Positions 51,279 to 60,354 of a stretch of DNA of 64,000 nt are shown in pieces. The position numbers and the translations under genes were made by a program. The notes below the pieces were generated by a model, which had not been told where the DNA came from, ran no database searches, and worked only from the letters and a program-made list of their open reading frames with translations. Every line of letters starts with the position of its first letter. Position 1 is the stretch's first letter. Source of the DNA: Leadbettera azotonutricia ZAS-9 (GTDB taxonomy: Bacteria > Spirochaetota > Spirochaetia > Treponematales > Breznakiellaceae); contig NC_015577.1 in assembly GCF_000214355.1 (NCBI RefSeq), positions 1,349,121 through 1,413,120 on the forward strand, given 5' to 3'.

Positions 51279-53243
51279 ATGAAAGGTCTAACGGAAAAAG
51301 AACGAGAATTTATTATAGAACGGCTCCAAGCGGGTGAGACCATACCCGATGATTTCAAGGAGAAGCTGTTCCCCGTAACCCAGAAAGAGTATGAACTCCG
51401 TTATGCCGGCAAAATGCGGAAAGAGGACCTCTTGGCTGATAAGGATGGGACTTTTGCCGTGCCCCTGCAGGTTGAGAAAATTTATAATGGTAAGCGTAAA
51501 AAGTATAAAGACGATTGGCGTAACATGATCGTATTTGGGGATAACCTTCAATTCCTTAAGACTATCTACAAGAACGAAGATCCTCTGATTAAAGACAAAG
51601 TAAAAAGCAAGGTCAAACTGATTTACATAGATCCGCCATTTGCAACTGATTCTGATTTTGAAGGTATAGATGGTCAGAAAGCATATTCAGATAAAGCCAA
51701 GGATTCTGATTTTATTGAATATCTCAGAAAAAGGCTCATCCTTGCAAAAGAAATACTGGCTAACGATGGAAGTATTTATGTCCACCTTGATGCTAAAAAG
51801 AGTCACTATATAAAAGTGATACTGGATGAGATTTTCTCGGATTTTTTTTGCATAGAAATAATATGGGTATGTGGCTTAATGGGTTCCGGTAAAATTTTTC
51901 CAAAGGCGCATGAGACGATTTTTTGTTATAAAAAAGTAAACTCCATATTTAATCCCCCGCCCCGGATCGGATATTCAAAACGTATTACTAATGCTCTGGT
52001 TAAGGATAAAAATGGATGGTATTATACAAGGGGTAAAGAAAGCAGTGGGGGGTCTACATATTTAAAGACTTATATTTGTACAGATCCAACTCTTTCAAAA
52101 GAGGAAGCAATAAAAAGTGCTAATTCAAACAGGCCTCAAACCGCTTGGGATGTCTGGATGGGTAAAGAAGATTTAGCAAATGAATTTAATGATTTCCCCG
52201 TTGGGACATATGCTTATACTGAAATAGAGAATGTCGGTTATCCAACACAAAAGCCTGAATTCTTGCTAAAAAGAATAATTGAAGCATCATCAAACGAAGA
52301 TGATATTGTCCTAGACTTCTTTGCCGGAAGTGGGACTACTGCTGCAGTAGCCGAAAAGCTTAATCGTCGCTGGATAACCTGCGATATTGGCAAATTTAGC
52401 TTTTATACCGTCCAGAAGCGACTTTTAACAATACAGGACAGCAAAAACCTTGAAAATTCAAAAAAGAAATACAGTAAAGAGGCTAAAACTTTTGTAACTG
52501 TTAATACCGGGATGTATGATCTTGCAAAGATGAAGGAGTTAGACCGGGGGAAATACATTGAATTTGTCCTTGAATTATTTGAGGTTGCTCCTAAAAAATT
52601 AAAAAAGAAAGGATTTGAATTTCAAGGTGAGCGGAAAGATGGTTACCCCGTTCTTGTCTGGGAATATTCGTCTGAACATAATCTTGATGAAGAATTCCTG
52701 GAGAGCCTATATAAAGCTCTGGGAAAGAGTATCGGCAGCAGGGTTTATATCATTGCACCGATTAACGCGGTTGATTTTATTGGCGATTATCACCAGATAG
52801 AAAACACTAGGTTCTATTTCTTGAAAATACCCTACCAGGTAATACAAGAATTACACAATTCAAAATTTGAAAAGATACATCAGCCAAGAAGTAAGCGCAA
52901 CCTTAATGATTTAGAAAACGCGGTAGGTTTTCATTTTGGCCTGCCGCCTGAGGTTAAAAGTAGTTTTAAGAAGGGTGTGTTTGCCATCAAAGAATTTAAG
53001 TCTAATTTCAAGGATGAGGCCAAGGGTAACGATTTTGAGAATCTTGAAACATTAAGCATGGTTGTTATTGACAGCAACTATGACGGTACGGATTTCAAGA
53101 TGACCGATTGTTATTTTAGCGATGAATTTACCAATATAGATGGGGTATTGACCAAGAAGATTGAAAATTCAGGTAAATCAGTATTTGTTATTTATATTGA
53201 CATTTTTGGTAATGAAGCAAAGGAAGTGTTCAATATAAAATGA
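51279..53243 (+). CDS. mod: Type III restriction-modification DNA methyltransferase (Mod)
   Basis: The protein of about 654 aa has the motifs of a beta-class amino-methyltransferase: KLIYIDPPFATDSDF (motif IV, DPPF) before DDIVLDFFAGSGTTAAVAEK (motif I, FxGSGT), with YIDPPF typical of type III Mod. A target-recognition region lies between (about 200-330). The C-terminal part is specific to the type III group. The start at 51279 (AAGGA just upstream) is the most likely; ATG at 51267 and a TTG at 51246 are in frame. It methylates and confers specificity, and overlaps the restriction gene by 4 nt. The gene is much more AT-rich than the phage head genes. Confidence 0.9.
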   Translation: MKGLTEKEREFIIERLQAGETIPDDFKEKLFPVTQKEYELRYAGKMRKEDLLADKDGTFAVPLQVEKIYNGKRKKYKDDWRNMIVFGDNLQFLKTIYKNEDPLIKDKVKSKVKLIYIDPPFATDSDFEGIDGQKAYSDKAKDSDFIEYLRKRLILAKEILANDGSIYVHLDAKKSHYIKVILDEIFSDFFCIEIIWVCGLMGSGKIFPKAHETIFCYKKVNSIFNPPPRIGYSKRITNALVKDKNGWYYTRGKESSGGSTYLKTYICTDPTLSKEEAIKSANSNRPQTAWDVWMGKEDLANEFNDFPVGTYAYTEIENVGYPTQKPEFLLKRIIEASSNEDDIVLDFFAGSGTTAAVAEKLNRRWITCDIGKFSFYTVQKRLLTIQDSKNLENSKKKYSKEAKTFVTVNTGMYDLAKMKELDRGKYIEFVLELFEVAPKKLKKKGFEFQGERKDGYPVLVWEYSSEHNLDEEFLESLYKALGKSIGSRVYIIAPINAVDFIGDYHQIENTRFYFLKIPYQVIQELHNSKFEKIHQPRSKRNLNDLENAVGFHFGLPPEVKSSFKKGVFAIKEFKSNFKDEAKGNDFENLETLSMVVIDSNYDGTDFKMTDCYFSDEFTNIDGVLTKKIENSGKSVFVIYIDIFGNEAKEVFNIK

Positions 53244-55810
53244 CTGGAAAAAAACAATTTAATACACAAGAGCTTGTATTAAAAATAAGTTCTAAAAATT
53301 ATGATCCCAGAAAATATCCTATCAACGATTGGGATAGGTATTTAGATGTTCTTTGTCAAAATAGAAATTTCCAGAAAGAAGCAATAAAAACAATCCTTTA
53401 TTATTTGGTTTCTGATAATTATAAATCCATAGAAGATTTAGTAAATGAAAATTATCGGGATAATTTATCTTTGCAGGAAAAATATAGAACTATCGAAGAT
53501 TATCATGCAAGACTGCAACTTCCGAAAAAACTTTCCGGAAGTATTGATTTAGCTACTGGGACAGGGAAAAGCTATGTAATGTATGGGATAGCGCAGATCG
53601 CATTAGGTATCGGATTAGTTGATAAAGTTCTTGTTTTAGGGCCGCCCAGTCTAACCATTGAAAGAGAATTAACTAATAAATTCGTTGGACTTTCATCAAA
53701 CAAAATTTTATTAAATGCAATACCTCAAAGTTCAAAATGTTCTAACCCTTCAATTATCCATGCCAATGAAACGATAAAAGATTATTCCATTTGTATTGAA
53801 AATGTAAACGCTATTTACACGAATAACAGCTCATCAATAATGGATAGCCTTAGTTTTGGAAGGGGGGAACGGTGCCTTGTATTAAATGATGAAGTGCATC
53901 ATGCATATAATAAGACAAGTGGTAATGGTACTGATAATAGGAGCATCAAAAAATGGAAAGAATTCTTACTCGATAGTGCTTACTCTTTTAAATACATTAT
54001 TGGATTTACAGGGACAGCATACATTGATAATGATTATTTTAATGATTGTCTGTATCGGTATTCTTTAAGAAGCGGTATAGAAAATAAATTTATAAAAAAA
54101 ATTGATTATATAGTTGAAAATATAGACCAAAATGAATATGAAAAATTTCAAAAAATATTGTTCAATCACAAAAGGAATAAACAACTTTATCCTGAAATAA
54201 AACCTCTTACTATATTGATTACGAAGGACATAAAAGAAGCAAAGCAACTTCAAACAAGGCTGGTAGAATTTTTGGCTTCCCGAAAAGAGGGGACGGAGGA
54301 AGAACTGTATAAAGGAAAAGTTCTTATTGTTACATCTCATAAGGATCATAGACAAAATATTCCGCTTTTATCATATGTTGACAGTAAAGATAACAATACT
54401 GAATGGATAATATCTGTAGCAATGTTGACAGAAGGTTGGGATGTAAAAAATGTTTATCAAATTGTACCTATGGAAGAGAAAGCATTTAATTCAAAACTGC
54501 TTATCGCCCAGGTTTTAGGAAGAGGCTTACGTATTCCAAAGGAATATCCTACTATTTCTGAAGTTATTGTATATAACCATGATAAGTGGAGTAGTAGAAT
54601 AAAAGAACTTGTGGCTGAAATACTTGAGATGGAAACGAAAATTTCTAATGGTATATTAAAAAAAAGTGATCGTGCGAAATATCATTTTTCGGTCTATAAC
54701 ATAAAATATATAAAAAATACTAAAGAAACACCTAACAAGGATACAGAAAAATTTATTTACAAGGATTATGCAAATTTAATTTCTCATGAGGATGTTTATT
54801 CTGATGATGCTAAATATACTGATATTGACGGAAAAGAGTTGAAGATAAATTATCAAATTGAAAGAGAACAATTTTTAATAACAGATATTGTAAATCAAGT
54901 TTATAATGATTTTCAAAAACGGAGACTTGAAGGTATAATTCTCGATTTGGGCAAAAATGAATACACAAGTGATAATCTCCCTGAAAAATCTGACATTGAG
55001 AGTTATATCAGACGTTCTATGAAAGAAGTGGGATTAAAAGGGAATTCTTTAAGCAGTCAAAACAAGCAAATAATATTTTCCACATTCGGGACACTTTTAA
55101 GAAAAAAGCCAAAAAGCCTGAGAATTTCCAGAGATTTTGAAAAGCTGGAAGAAATTAAGACGTTTTCCAAAGATGTTGAAAATGTTTCCGTATTGGGTTT
55201 GAAGGGTGGTTCTACCATTTTCTATACAAATAATTATCGTGATGAAATAATATCAGAAGACAGCTTGATAGCGTTTAATGAGATAATTACCGACCTTTCT
55301 TTACCACGAAGTGCATTTATTGAAGTGGATAATTCATATAATTTAAAAACGCCTGTTGATTTAGTATTTACCTTTAAAAAGCCTGAAAGGGAATTTGTTC
55401 AAGAACTTATAAAACAAGAAAATGCCGAAAAGGTTAGCAATTGGATTAAATCTTCAAATATGGGTTTTTATTCTATAGAGTATTCTTTTACAAAGGGCAC
55501 TCATACAAACTCCCATCCATTTAATCCTGATTTTTTTATTTTATTAAAAGAAAATAAATCGGAATATATTTCTGTTGTTGAGATAAAATCTGATGGCGAT
55601 GATACAGAAGAAAATAAGCAAAAGTATAAATATGCGCTGGATCACTTTAAATTGCTTAACGAAACATTAAAGAAAGATGGTATTAACCAAAAATACTTTT
55701 TTAACTTTTTATCACCGGAAAATTATCCTGATTATTTTTCATGGTTACGGGATGGAAAGTTGATTAAAGGTCTGTTCAAAAGCGCATTAGACAGAGAATT
55801 GGAGGAATAA
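53240..55810 (+). CDS. res: Type III restriction enzyme helicase-nuclease subunit (Res)
   Basis: The 856-aa protein is an SF2 helicase with GSIDLATGTGKSYVM (Walker A), VLNDEVHHAYNK (DExH-like), GFTGTAYID (motif III), SVAMLTEGWDVKNVYQI and AQVLGRGLRIPKEY (motifs V and VI). The C-terminal end has HPFNPDFFILL and SVVEIKSDGDD, a PD-(D/E)xK nuclease site. It translocates or slides on DNA and cuts it with Mod. It overlaps Mod by ATGA and is 2 nt before the DUF262 gene, so all three are one transcript. The genes are strongly AT-rich, suggesting transfer from another source. Confidence 0.92.
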   Translation: MTGKKQFNTQELVLKISSKNYDPRKYPINDWDRYLDVLCQNRNFQKEAIKTILYYLVSDNYKSIEDLVNENYRDNLSLQEKYRTIEDYHARLQLPKKLSGSIDLATGTGKSYVMYGIAQIALGIGLVDKVLVLGPPSLTIERELTNKFVGLSSNKILLNAIPQSSKCSNPSIIHANETIKDYSICIENVNAIYTNNSSSIMDSLSFGRGERCLVLNDEVHHAYNKTSGNGTDNRSIKKWKEFLLDSAYSFKYIIGFTGTAYIDNDYFNDCLYRYSLRSGIENKFIKKIDYIVENIDQNEYEKFQKILFNHKRNKQLYPEIKPLTILITKDIKEAKQLQTRLVEFLASRKEGTEEELYKGKVLIVTSHKDHRQNIPLLSYVDSKDNNTEWIISVAMLTEGWDVKNVYQIVPMEEKAFNSKLLIAQVLGRGLRIPKEYPTISEVIVYNHDKWSSRIKELVAEILEMETKISNGILKKSDRAKYHFSVYNIKYIKNTKETPNKDTEKFIYKDYANLISHEDVYSDDAKYTDIDGKELKINYQIEREQFLITDIVNQVYNDFQKRRLEGIILDLGKNEYTSDNLPEKSDIESYIRRSMKEVGLKGNSLSSQNKQIIFSTFGTLLRKKPKSLRISRDFEKLEEIKTFSKDVENVSVLGLKGGSTIFYTNNYRDEIISEDSLIAFNEIITDLSLPRSAFIEVDNSYNLKTPVDLVFTFKKPEREFVQELIKQENAEKVSNWIKSSNMGFYSIEYSFTKGTHTNSHPFNPDFFILLKENKSEYISVVEIKSDGDDTEENKQKYKYALDHFKLLNETLKKDGINQKYFFNFLSPENYPDYFSWLRDGKLIKGLFKSALDRELEE

Positions 55811-55812
55811 AA

Positions 55813-57864
55813 GTGGTTGCCAATGCATCAAAAATATCAGATTTTCTTTCTCAAAACAAAACGCAATTCATTATTCCTGTATATCAAAGAAATTATGATT
55901 GGAAAATTGAACAATGCAAACAATTATTAGATGATTTAATGACAATAGGTAATAATAATGATATTCATTTTATTGGGAGTATTGTATATCTTCACGATAG
56001 TATTTATACAGCTACAGACATAAAAGAACTTGTTATTATTGACGGGCAACAGCGCTTAACGACAATAATGCTTATATATGTGGCATTATATAGACTTGCA
56101 AAATTCCTTAATAAGAATTCTCTTTTTGATGAAATAAATGAAACATACTTAATAAATAAATATTCTTCTTCATCAGAAAAATTAAAACTTAGAAATACTG
56201 AAAATAATGATAGGGCTTTTCGTTTTTTATTAGAAGATAATCAATCAACTGATTACAATGAATATTCAAATATTATACGAAATTTTGATTATATCAAGGA
56301 CCGAATAAATGAAAATAATTACGAAGTTGTTCTTGCCGGATTATCAAAATTAAGTTATGTTGAAATATCTCTTGAGAGGGGAAAAGACGATCCGCAAAAA
56401 ATATTTGAAAGTATTAATTCTACAGGATTAGAATTATCCCAAGCTGATTTAATACGAAATTATATATTAATGGGACTTAAATATGATGAACAGAAGTATA
56501 TTTATAATACCTATTGGCGATATATCGAAGATCATACTAAATATATAGCGAAAAACGAGAATAAACTCTCGGATTTTATAAGGGATTTTCTTACACTCGA
56601 AAACAAAAGAATCCCTAATAAAGATACGGTATATATTGAATTTAAGAAAAAATATGATGTTTCTACATTTACCGAATTAGAAAAAAACTTGCAAAATATA
56701 AAAAATATGTCTACCTTCTATAACAAGGTAATAAATCCGCAGTTTGAAAAAGATAAAGATATTCAAGAAGAATTAAAATATATTAATCAGCTTGAAAGTG
56801 AAGTAACTTATCCATTCATTCTTTCCGTTTACAAAGATTATGATGCTGAAATAATTAATAAAGTAACATTCATTAATGTATTAGAGTTAATTCAGTCCTT
56901 CGTGTGGAGACGATTTATTACAGGATTACCGCCTAATGCATTGAACAAGATTTTTATGAATTTGTATGAGAAAATAAATAAAAGTGAATATGTTAATTCA
57001 CTTCAAATATCACTATTGCAAAAATCAGGGGATCAAAAATTTCCAACCAACGATGAAATAATCGAAGCCTTGCATGGCAAAGATATTTATAGCATTAAAT
57101 CAAAAAAAATACATTATCTATTTGAAAAACTAGAAAACTTTGAGAACAAAGAAAAAGTATTAATCCAAGGTAATGCCGATATTACTATAGAACATATTTT
57201 CCCACAAAACCCTGATATTAGTTGGAGAAATGATTTAAGTGGGGAAGAATATGATACAATTAAAGAAAAATATTTACATACAATCTCAAATCTAACACTA
57301 TCTGGTAATAACGGGCAACTTGGAAATATGTCATTTTTAAAAAAGAAAAATTATCCGAAAAATGGATATAGTGATAGTCGATTGTGGCTTAATAAATTTC
57401 TTTCTTCAATCAATGAGTGGAATATCAAACAGCTTGAATCAAGGTTTGAATTAACAATAAAACGGTTTCTAAAAATATGGAAATATCCAGATGTTGATAT
57501 TTCAAAAGTTCTGTCTATAGGGGAAGTAAATATATTTCAGGCAGATGAGCCGACCAGTAAGAAACTTGATTACTATATACTTCTCGACGAAAAAAAGACA
57601 ATGAGTTCAATCCTTGAAATGTACGCTGACGTTGTTCGTCAATTACTGGATAAAAATATGAGTATGTTTTTCACTACTGTCTTAGCAGAGGATATTGATT
57701 TAACCAAAAAAGAAAATAAAAATAACTTGCGAAGCCCATTGCAGGTAAATGAAAACTGGTACATTGAAGGTAATTTAAGCCATATAGATAAATTCAAAAG
57801 AATAAAAGAAATTTTAACTACTTTTGATTTGGAAGATGAACTAACTATTAAGTATGCAGAATAA
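55813..57864 (+). CDS. DUF262/DUF1524 (GmrSD-like) nuclease protein
   Basis: The start is GTG at 55813 with GGAGG upstream. The N-terminal DUF262 domain has FIIPVYQRNYDW and VIIDGQQRLTTIML, a ParB-like nucleotidase fold. The C-terminal DUF1524 has DITIEHIFPQNPDIS, the His-rich HNH-type nuclease core. This is the single-chain form of the GmrS-GmrD type IV restriction enzymes, which cut glucosylated or otherwise modified phage DNA. An extra C-terminal segment (about 580-683) follows. Position right after a type III system suggests a layered defence: unmodified DNA is cut by Res, and modified DNA by this protein (inference). Confidence 0.85.
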   Translation: MVANASKISDFLSQNKTQFIIPVYQRNYDWKIEQCKQLLDDLMTIGNNNDIHFIGSIVYLHDSIYTATDIKELVIIDGQQRLTTIMLIYVALYRLAKFLNKNSLFDEINETYLINKYSSSSEKLKLRNTENNDRAFRFLLEDNQSTDYNEYSNIIRNFDYIKDRINENNYEVVLAGLSKLSYVEISLERGKDDPQKIFESINSTGLELSQADLIRNYILMGLKYDEQKYIYNTYWRYIEDHTKYIAKNENKLSDFIRDFLTLENKRIPNKDTVYIEFKKKYDVSTFTELEKNLQNIKNMSTFYNKVINPQFEKDKDIQEELKYINQLESEVTYPFILSVYKDYDAEIINKVTFINVLELIQSFVWRRFITGLPPNALNKIFMNLYEKINKSEYVNSLQISLLQKSGDQKFPTNDEIIEALHGKDIYSIKSKKIHYLFEKLENFENKEKVLIQGNADITIEHIFPQNPDISWRNDLSGEEYDTIKEKYLHTISNLTLSGNNGQLGNMSFLKKKNYPKNGYSDSRLWLNKFLSSINEWNIKQLESRFELTIKRFLKIWKYPDVDISKVLSIGEVNIFQADEPTSKKLDYYILLDEKKTMSSILEMYADVVRQLLDKNMSMFFTTVLAEDIDLTKKENKNNLRSPLQVNENWYIEGNLSHIDKFKRIKEILTTFDLEDELTIKYAE

Positions 57865-57944
57865 ATTGAGTATTACTGTGGGATTTTTTTATATATTGAA
57901 AAATATTTTTTATCAAACATATAATCATAAAAATATTAATTTTG

Positions 57945-58313
57945 TCATAGTGTAATCCGCATTTCCCGCAGAAAGTCATTGAACTTGATACACCGAATGC
58001 CATATCTATCGGGATTGCTGTCATCCTGGGCCTGGACGGTGCGGATTATTTTATAGGGTTTTATAGACTCGTGGATATGGATAGAGGAAGTGGGTACTGT
58101 AAAAGGACGTTCCATCGGCTTTTCCGGCCCATTGTAAGGACGGGTCTATATGGGGATTATGGGCATAGGGTGTTTCCGAATAAGTGGCCATATCATCGGC
58201 GGCATAGCCGACCGGGGGGATATTCTTGCGCTGGTATTCTTCTTCATTTTCGTATGTGTATGCGTCTATTTGGCGCTGGTTGCTTTGGGAGTGGCGGATT
58301 TCTTTTTAGCCAT
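57945..58313 (-). pseudogene. Frameshifted remnant, possibly of a type III-like DNA methyltransferase N-terminus
   Basis: On the minus strand three fragments join end to end in different frames. MAKKKSATPKATSAK starts at 58313 and stops at once. QRQIDAYTYENEEEYQRKNI...PPVGYAADDM...IDPSLQWAGKADGTSF follows in another frame. VPTSSIHIHESIKPYKIIRT...NDFLREMRITL then ends at a stop at 57945. Joining them needs two frameshifts. The joined text has the flavour of the N-terminal region of some DNA methyltransferase/helicase proteins (RKNIP, then IDP.L.W.GK), but that identification rests on memory only. The rest of the gene is gone. It overlaps the last bases of the membrane-protein gene. Confidence 0.5.
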
Positions 58314-59076
58314 TTGAGGGCTCCTTTCTTTGCCTTTTTTTATTGGCAAGATTAGTTGGATAAATAACCCACATGGGAATATGTAATTTTGTGGTAATTC
58401 CCACAAAAAAAATTTCCAGAATAGAAATTATTAATAGGAATATATGATAATTTGGAATATGAGTTAAAGCGAGGAAAACTACTAGTATAGGATAAACTGT
58501 AGGCGGCCAAGAATAAAAAGGCAATGGTGAGGATAGAGATTTCTTTATTCCTTTCTTTACTCCAATTATTCTAGCACGTAAAATCCAATTTGGTTTTCTA
58601 ATTTTACTTGTGTAAATTATTCTTATTTTAAATCCATCATCCTTTTCAAATGCCTCATCATTATTTAGTGCTATTTGAATTTTTTCATTTATAATATCCA
58701 TCGAGAGGTCTAATTCTTGACGACTTTTTAATATTATATCCGCTTGCAATATTTGTAAGTCTTCTACTTCTTCTGAATATTCAGCGATAATATAAGAATC
58801 TGATGAAATATCACTTTTTAATATGGGGATTTTACCCTTATTAAAAAATGAAATTTCAATGCTTCTGGCATTAACAATTTCTTTTTCTTTCCAAAATATA
58901 TGCAAGTCATTGTAGGATTGACTGCGTGAGGCTAATATAACTTCTTCGGACAGATAGAACATTGGTTTTTTTGCTTTATTAGTGATGAAAGGCATTATTA
59001 AAGCAATTACTATCCCTGCAATGGCCAGCCAAGTGGCTAAATCAAGAGATTTTAAGAAATTCAATAAAGATGGCAT
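58306..59076 (-). CDS. Hypothetical membrane protein
   Basis: The protein of about 256 aa has one N-terminal hydrophobic segment (WLAIAGIVIALIMPFI), a soluble charged middle (about 35-180; YLSEEVILASRSQSYNDLHI) and two C-terminal segments (YPILVVFLALTHI, IFLLIISILEIFFVGI). GGAG lies upstream of the start; a GTG one codon earlier (59079) is an alternative. The gene is AT-rich like the defence block. I do not recognise it. A membrane effector in a defence module is possible but not shown. Confidence 0.7.
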   Translation of the reverse strand: MPSLLNFLKSLDLATWLAIAGIVIALIMPFITNKAKKPMFYLSEEVILASRSQSYNDLHIFWKEKEIVNARSIEISFFNKGKIPILKSDISSDSYIIAEYSEEVEDLQILQADIILKSRQELDLSMDIINEKIQIALNNDEAFEKDDGFKIRIIYTSKIRKPNWILRARIIGVKKGIKKSLSSPLPFYSWPPTVYPILVVFLALTHIPNYHIFLLIISILEIFFVGITTKLHIPMWVIYPTNLANKKRQRKEPSNG

Positions 59077-59212
59077 CACCTACTTCTCCGGTTTAGACCC
59101 AAAAAAGGAAAAGACAAGCCACATTAATACGGCTAAGATATCTTTTGGTTGGGTCTAGTACGGGAACCTCCTTCATTAATGTTCATAATATATCATCAAA
59201 CGATAAAAACGG

Positions 59213-59605
59213 CTATGCACTCGCCTTATAGACATAGGGGGCTTGCGGGGCCTCATCCTCTACGGGTTCACCACCAAAATCCGGGGTTTCGTCATAAACC
59301 AGGGTGAACTTGCCCACGGATAGTTTCTCATTTTGGCAGAATTCAAGGGTATAGCCGGGGCCTACAAAACAACTTAACCCCTCATAGGGATGGCTGGAGG
59401 TTTCAATGGTTCCATTGTCTTCCTGACTGACAAGACGGTCGGGGTGCATTTGGGCGTAAAGGTCAATTTTCCGGTATGTTTCGGTGGAAGCAAGTACGAT
59501 ATTGGGATATACACGATGTTTATTATAGAATGCGGTGGCTTTTTGGTGAAAAACATCGTCCCATAGGGAAAAATCGGTAATAGTGCCGGATATTTTGAAA
59601 ACCAT
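59213..59605 (-). CDS. Hypothetical element protein
   Basis: The 130-aa protein starts with GAGGACA upstream (14 nt before the repressor stop). It has a compact alpha/beta look: HRVYPNIVLASTETYRKIDL, YEGLSCFVGPGYTLEFC, then an acidic C-terminus (PDFGGEPVEDEAPQAPYVYK). No domain is recognised. It is transcribed with the S24 repressor gene and so could be controlled by the same operator, or it could be an anti-repressor or accessory gene (inference). Confidence 0.65.
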   Translation of the reverse strand: MVFKISGTITDFSLWDDVFHQKATAFYNKHRVYPNIVLASTETYRKIDLYAQMHPDRLVSQEDNGTIETSSHPYEGLSCFVGPGYTLEFCQNEKLSVGKFTLVYDETPDFGGEPVEDEAPQAPYVYKASA

Positions 59606-59618
59606 ATTTTATTGTCCT

Positions 59619-60242
59619 CTAAAATTTATGTACGCAAGTAACCACACGCCCCGCTATCCGCAAATTTTCCAGTTCTGACCCCGCGATTTGCCGGGGAGGA
59701 TAGGCGGGGTTGGCGCTGATGAGGGAAATGGACCGGGGCAGGTCGTCAAAGGATACCCGCTTAACCAATAGGGCGGTATCCAGAGACAGGACATAGATAC
59801 CGTTCCCCTCGGTAAGGCCGGGGTGGAAAACAACCGCATCGCCATTGTAGATGTGTTCACCTATCATGGAATCCCCGGCGACATAGACGGCCTGTAGATT
59901 TTCCGGGCGGTAGGGGCTGATAAGGGATCGGGGGAGCTTGAGGGTCTCCACCTCGGCGTAGTCCTCTATCTCCCGGCCCCGGCCGGCGGCGGCTTCCTGA
60001 TGAAGCAACCTTATAGCGGCTTTTTCGGTTTCAAAAAGGGAGCCTTCCCCCAGAAGGAACCAGTTTAAATTGACGTTATATACGGAGGACAATTTGTCCA
60101 GGATTTCGCGGGAGGCGTGGTAAATGCCTTTTGAGAGGGAGTACCCCCGCTCTTTTGATACCCCCAGGCTTCGGGCAAACTCCAATTTTGATAAACCGGA
60201 GCGTTTTTGAAGAAAATTATAGCGTTCTTCCTCGGTTTCCAT
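59619..60242 (-). CDS. S24 peptidase-type phage repressor (LexA/CI-like)
   Basis: The ATG at 60242 has GAGGG 5 nt upstream. The N-terminal helix-turn-helix is SGLSKLEFARSLGVSKERGY. A linker holds EAAAGRGRE, a likely Ala-Gly autocleavage site. The S24 domain has VAGDSMIGEHI (catalytic Ser) and TALLVKRVSF (catalytic Lys). RecA filaments at damaged DNA should trigger self-cleavage, freeing the divergent genes. The operator is probably the perfect palindrome at 60281-60297. The neighbour across this spacer is a mutagenesis cassette, which makes control by DNA damage reasonable. The protein is 207 aa. Confidence 0.9.
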   Translation of the reverse strand: METEEERYNFLQKRSGLSKLEFARSLGVSKERGYSLSKGIYHASREILDKLSSVYNVNLNWFLLGEGSLFETEKAAIRLLHQEAAAGRGREIEDYAEVETLKLPRSLISPYRPENLQAVYVAGDSMIGEHIYNGDAVVFHPGLTEGNGIYVLSLDTALLVKRVSFDDLPRSISLISANPAYPPRQIAGSELENLRIAGRVVTCVHKF

Positions 60243-60280
60243 TGACACCCTCTATTGCCCTGATCTACAGTTAAAATCGA

Positions 60281-60297
60281 GTGATTATTTTAATCAC
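60281..60297. promoter_or_regulatory. Perfect 17-bp palindromic operator candidate
   Basis: GTGATTATTTTAATCAC is a perfect dyad (6-5-6) in the spacer between the S24 repressor and the DUF72 - ImuB-like - DnaE2 genes. A further related half-site (AGTGAATT) occurs at 60302. Dyads of this size are typical of repressors with a Cro/C1-type helix-turn-helix. Binding would repress both directions. Confidence 0.65.
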
Positions 60298-60354
60298 CAT
60301 GAGTGAATTTTATAGGCAATATGCCGATTTGTAAAGGGGTTTGTAGGGCTGGGT

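Noticed and set aside
58071-58355. Plus-strand frame of 94 codons
   Set aside because: It is the opposite strand of the frameshifted remnant and has an implausible composition (many Arg, Gly and Phe).
60299-60334. 12-codon leader frame before the DUF72 gene
   Set aside because: A short ATG-to-TAA frame exists but has no ribosome site, and such frames occur by chance.
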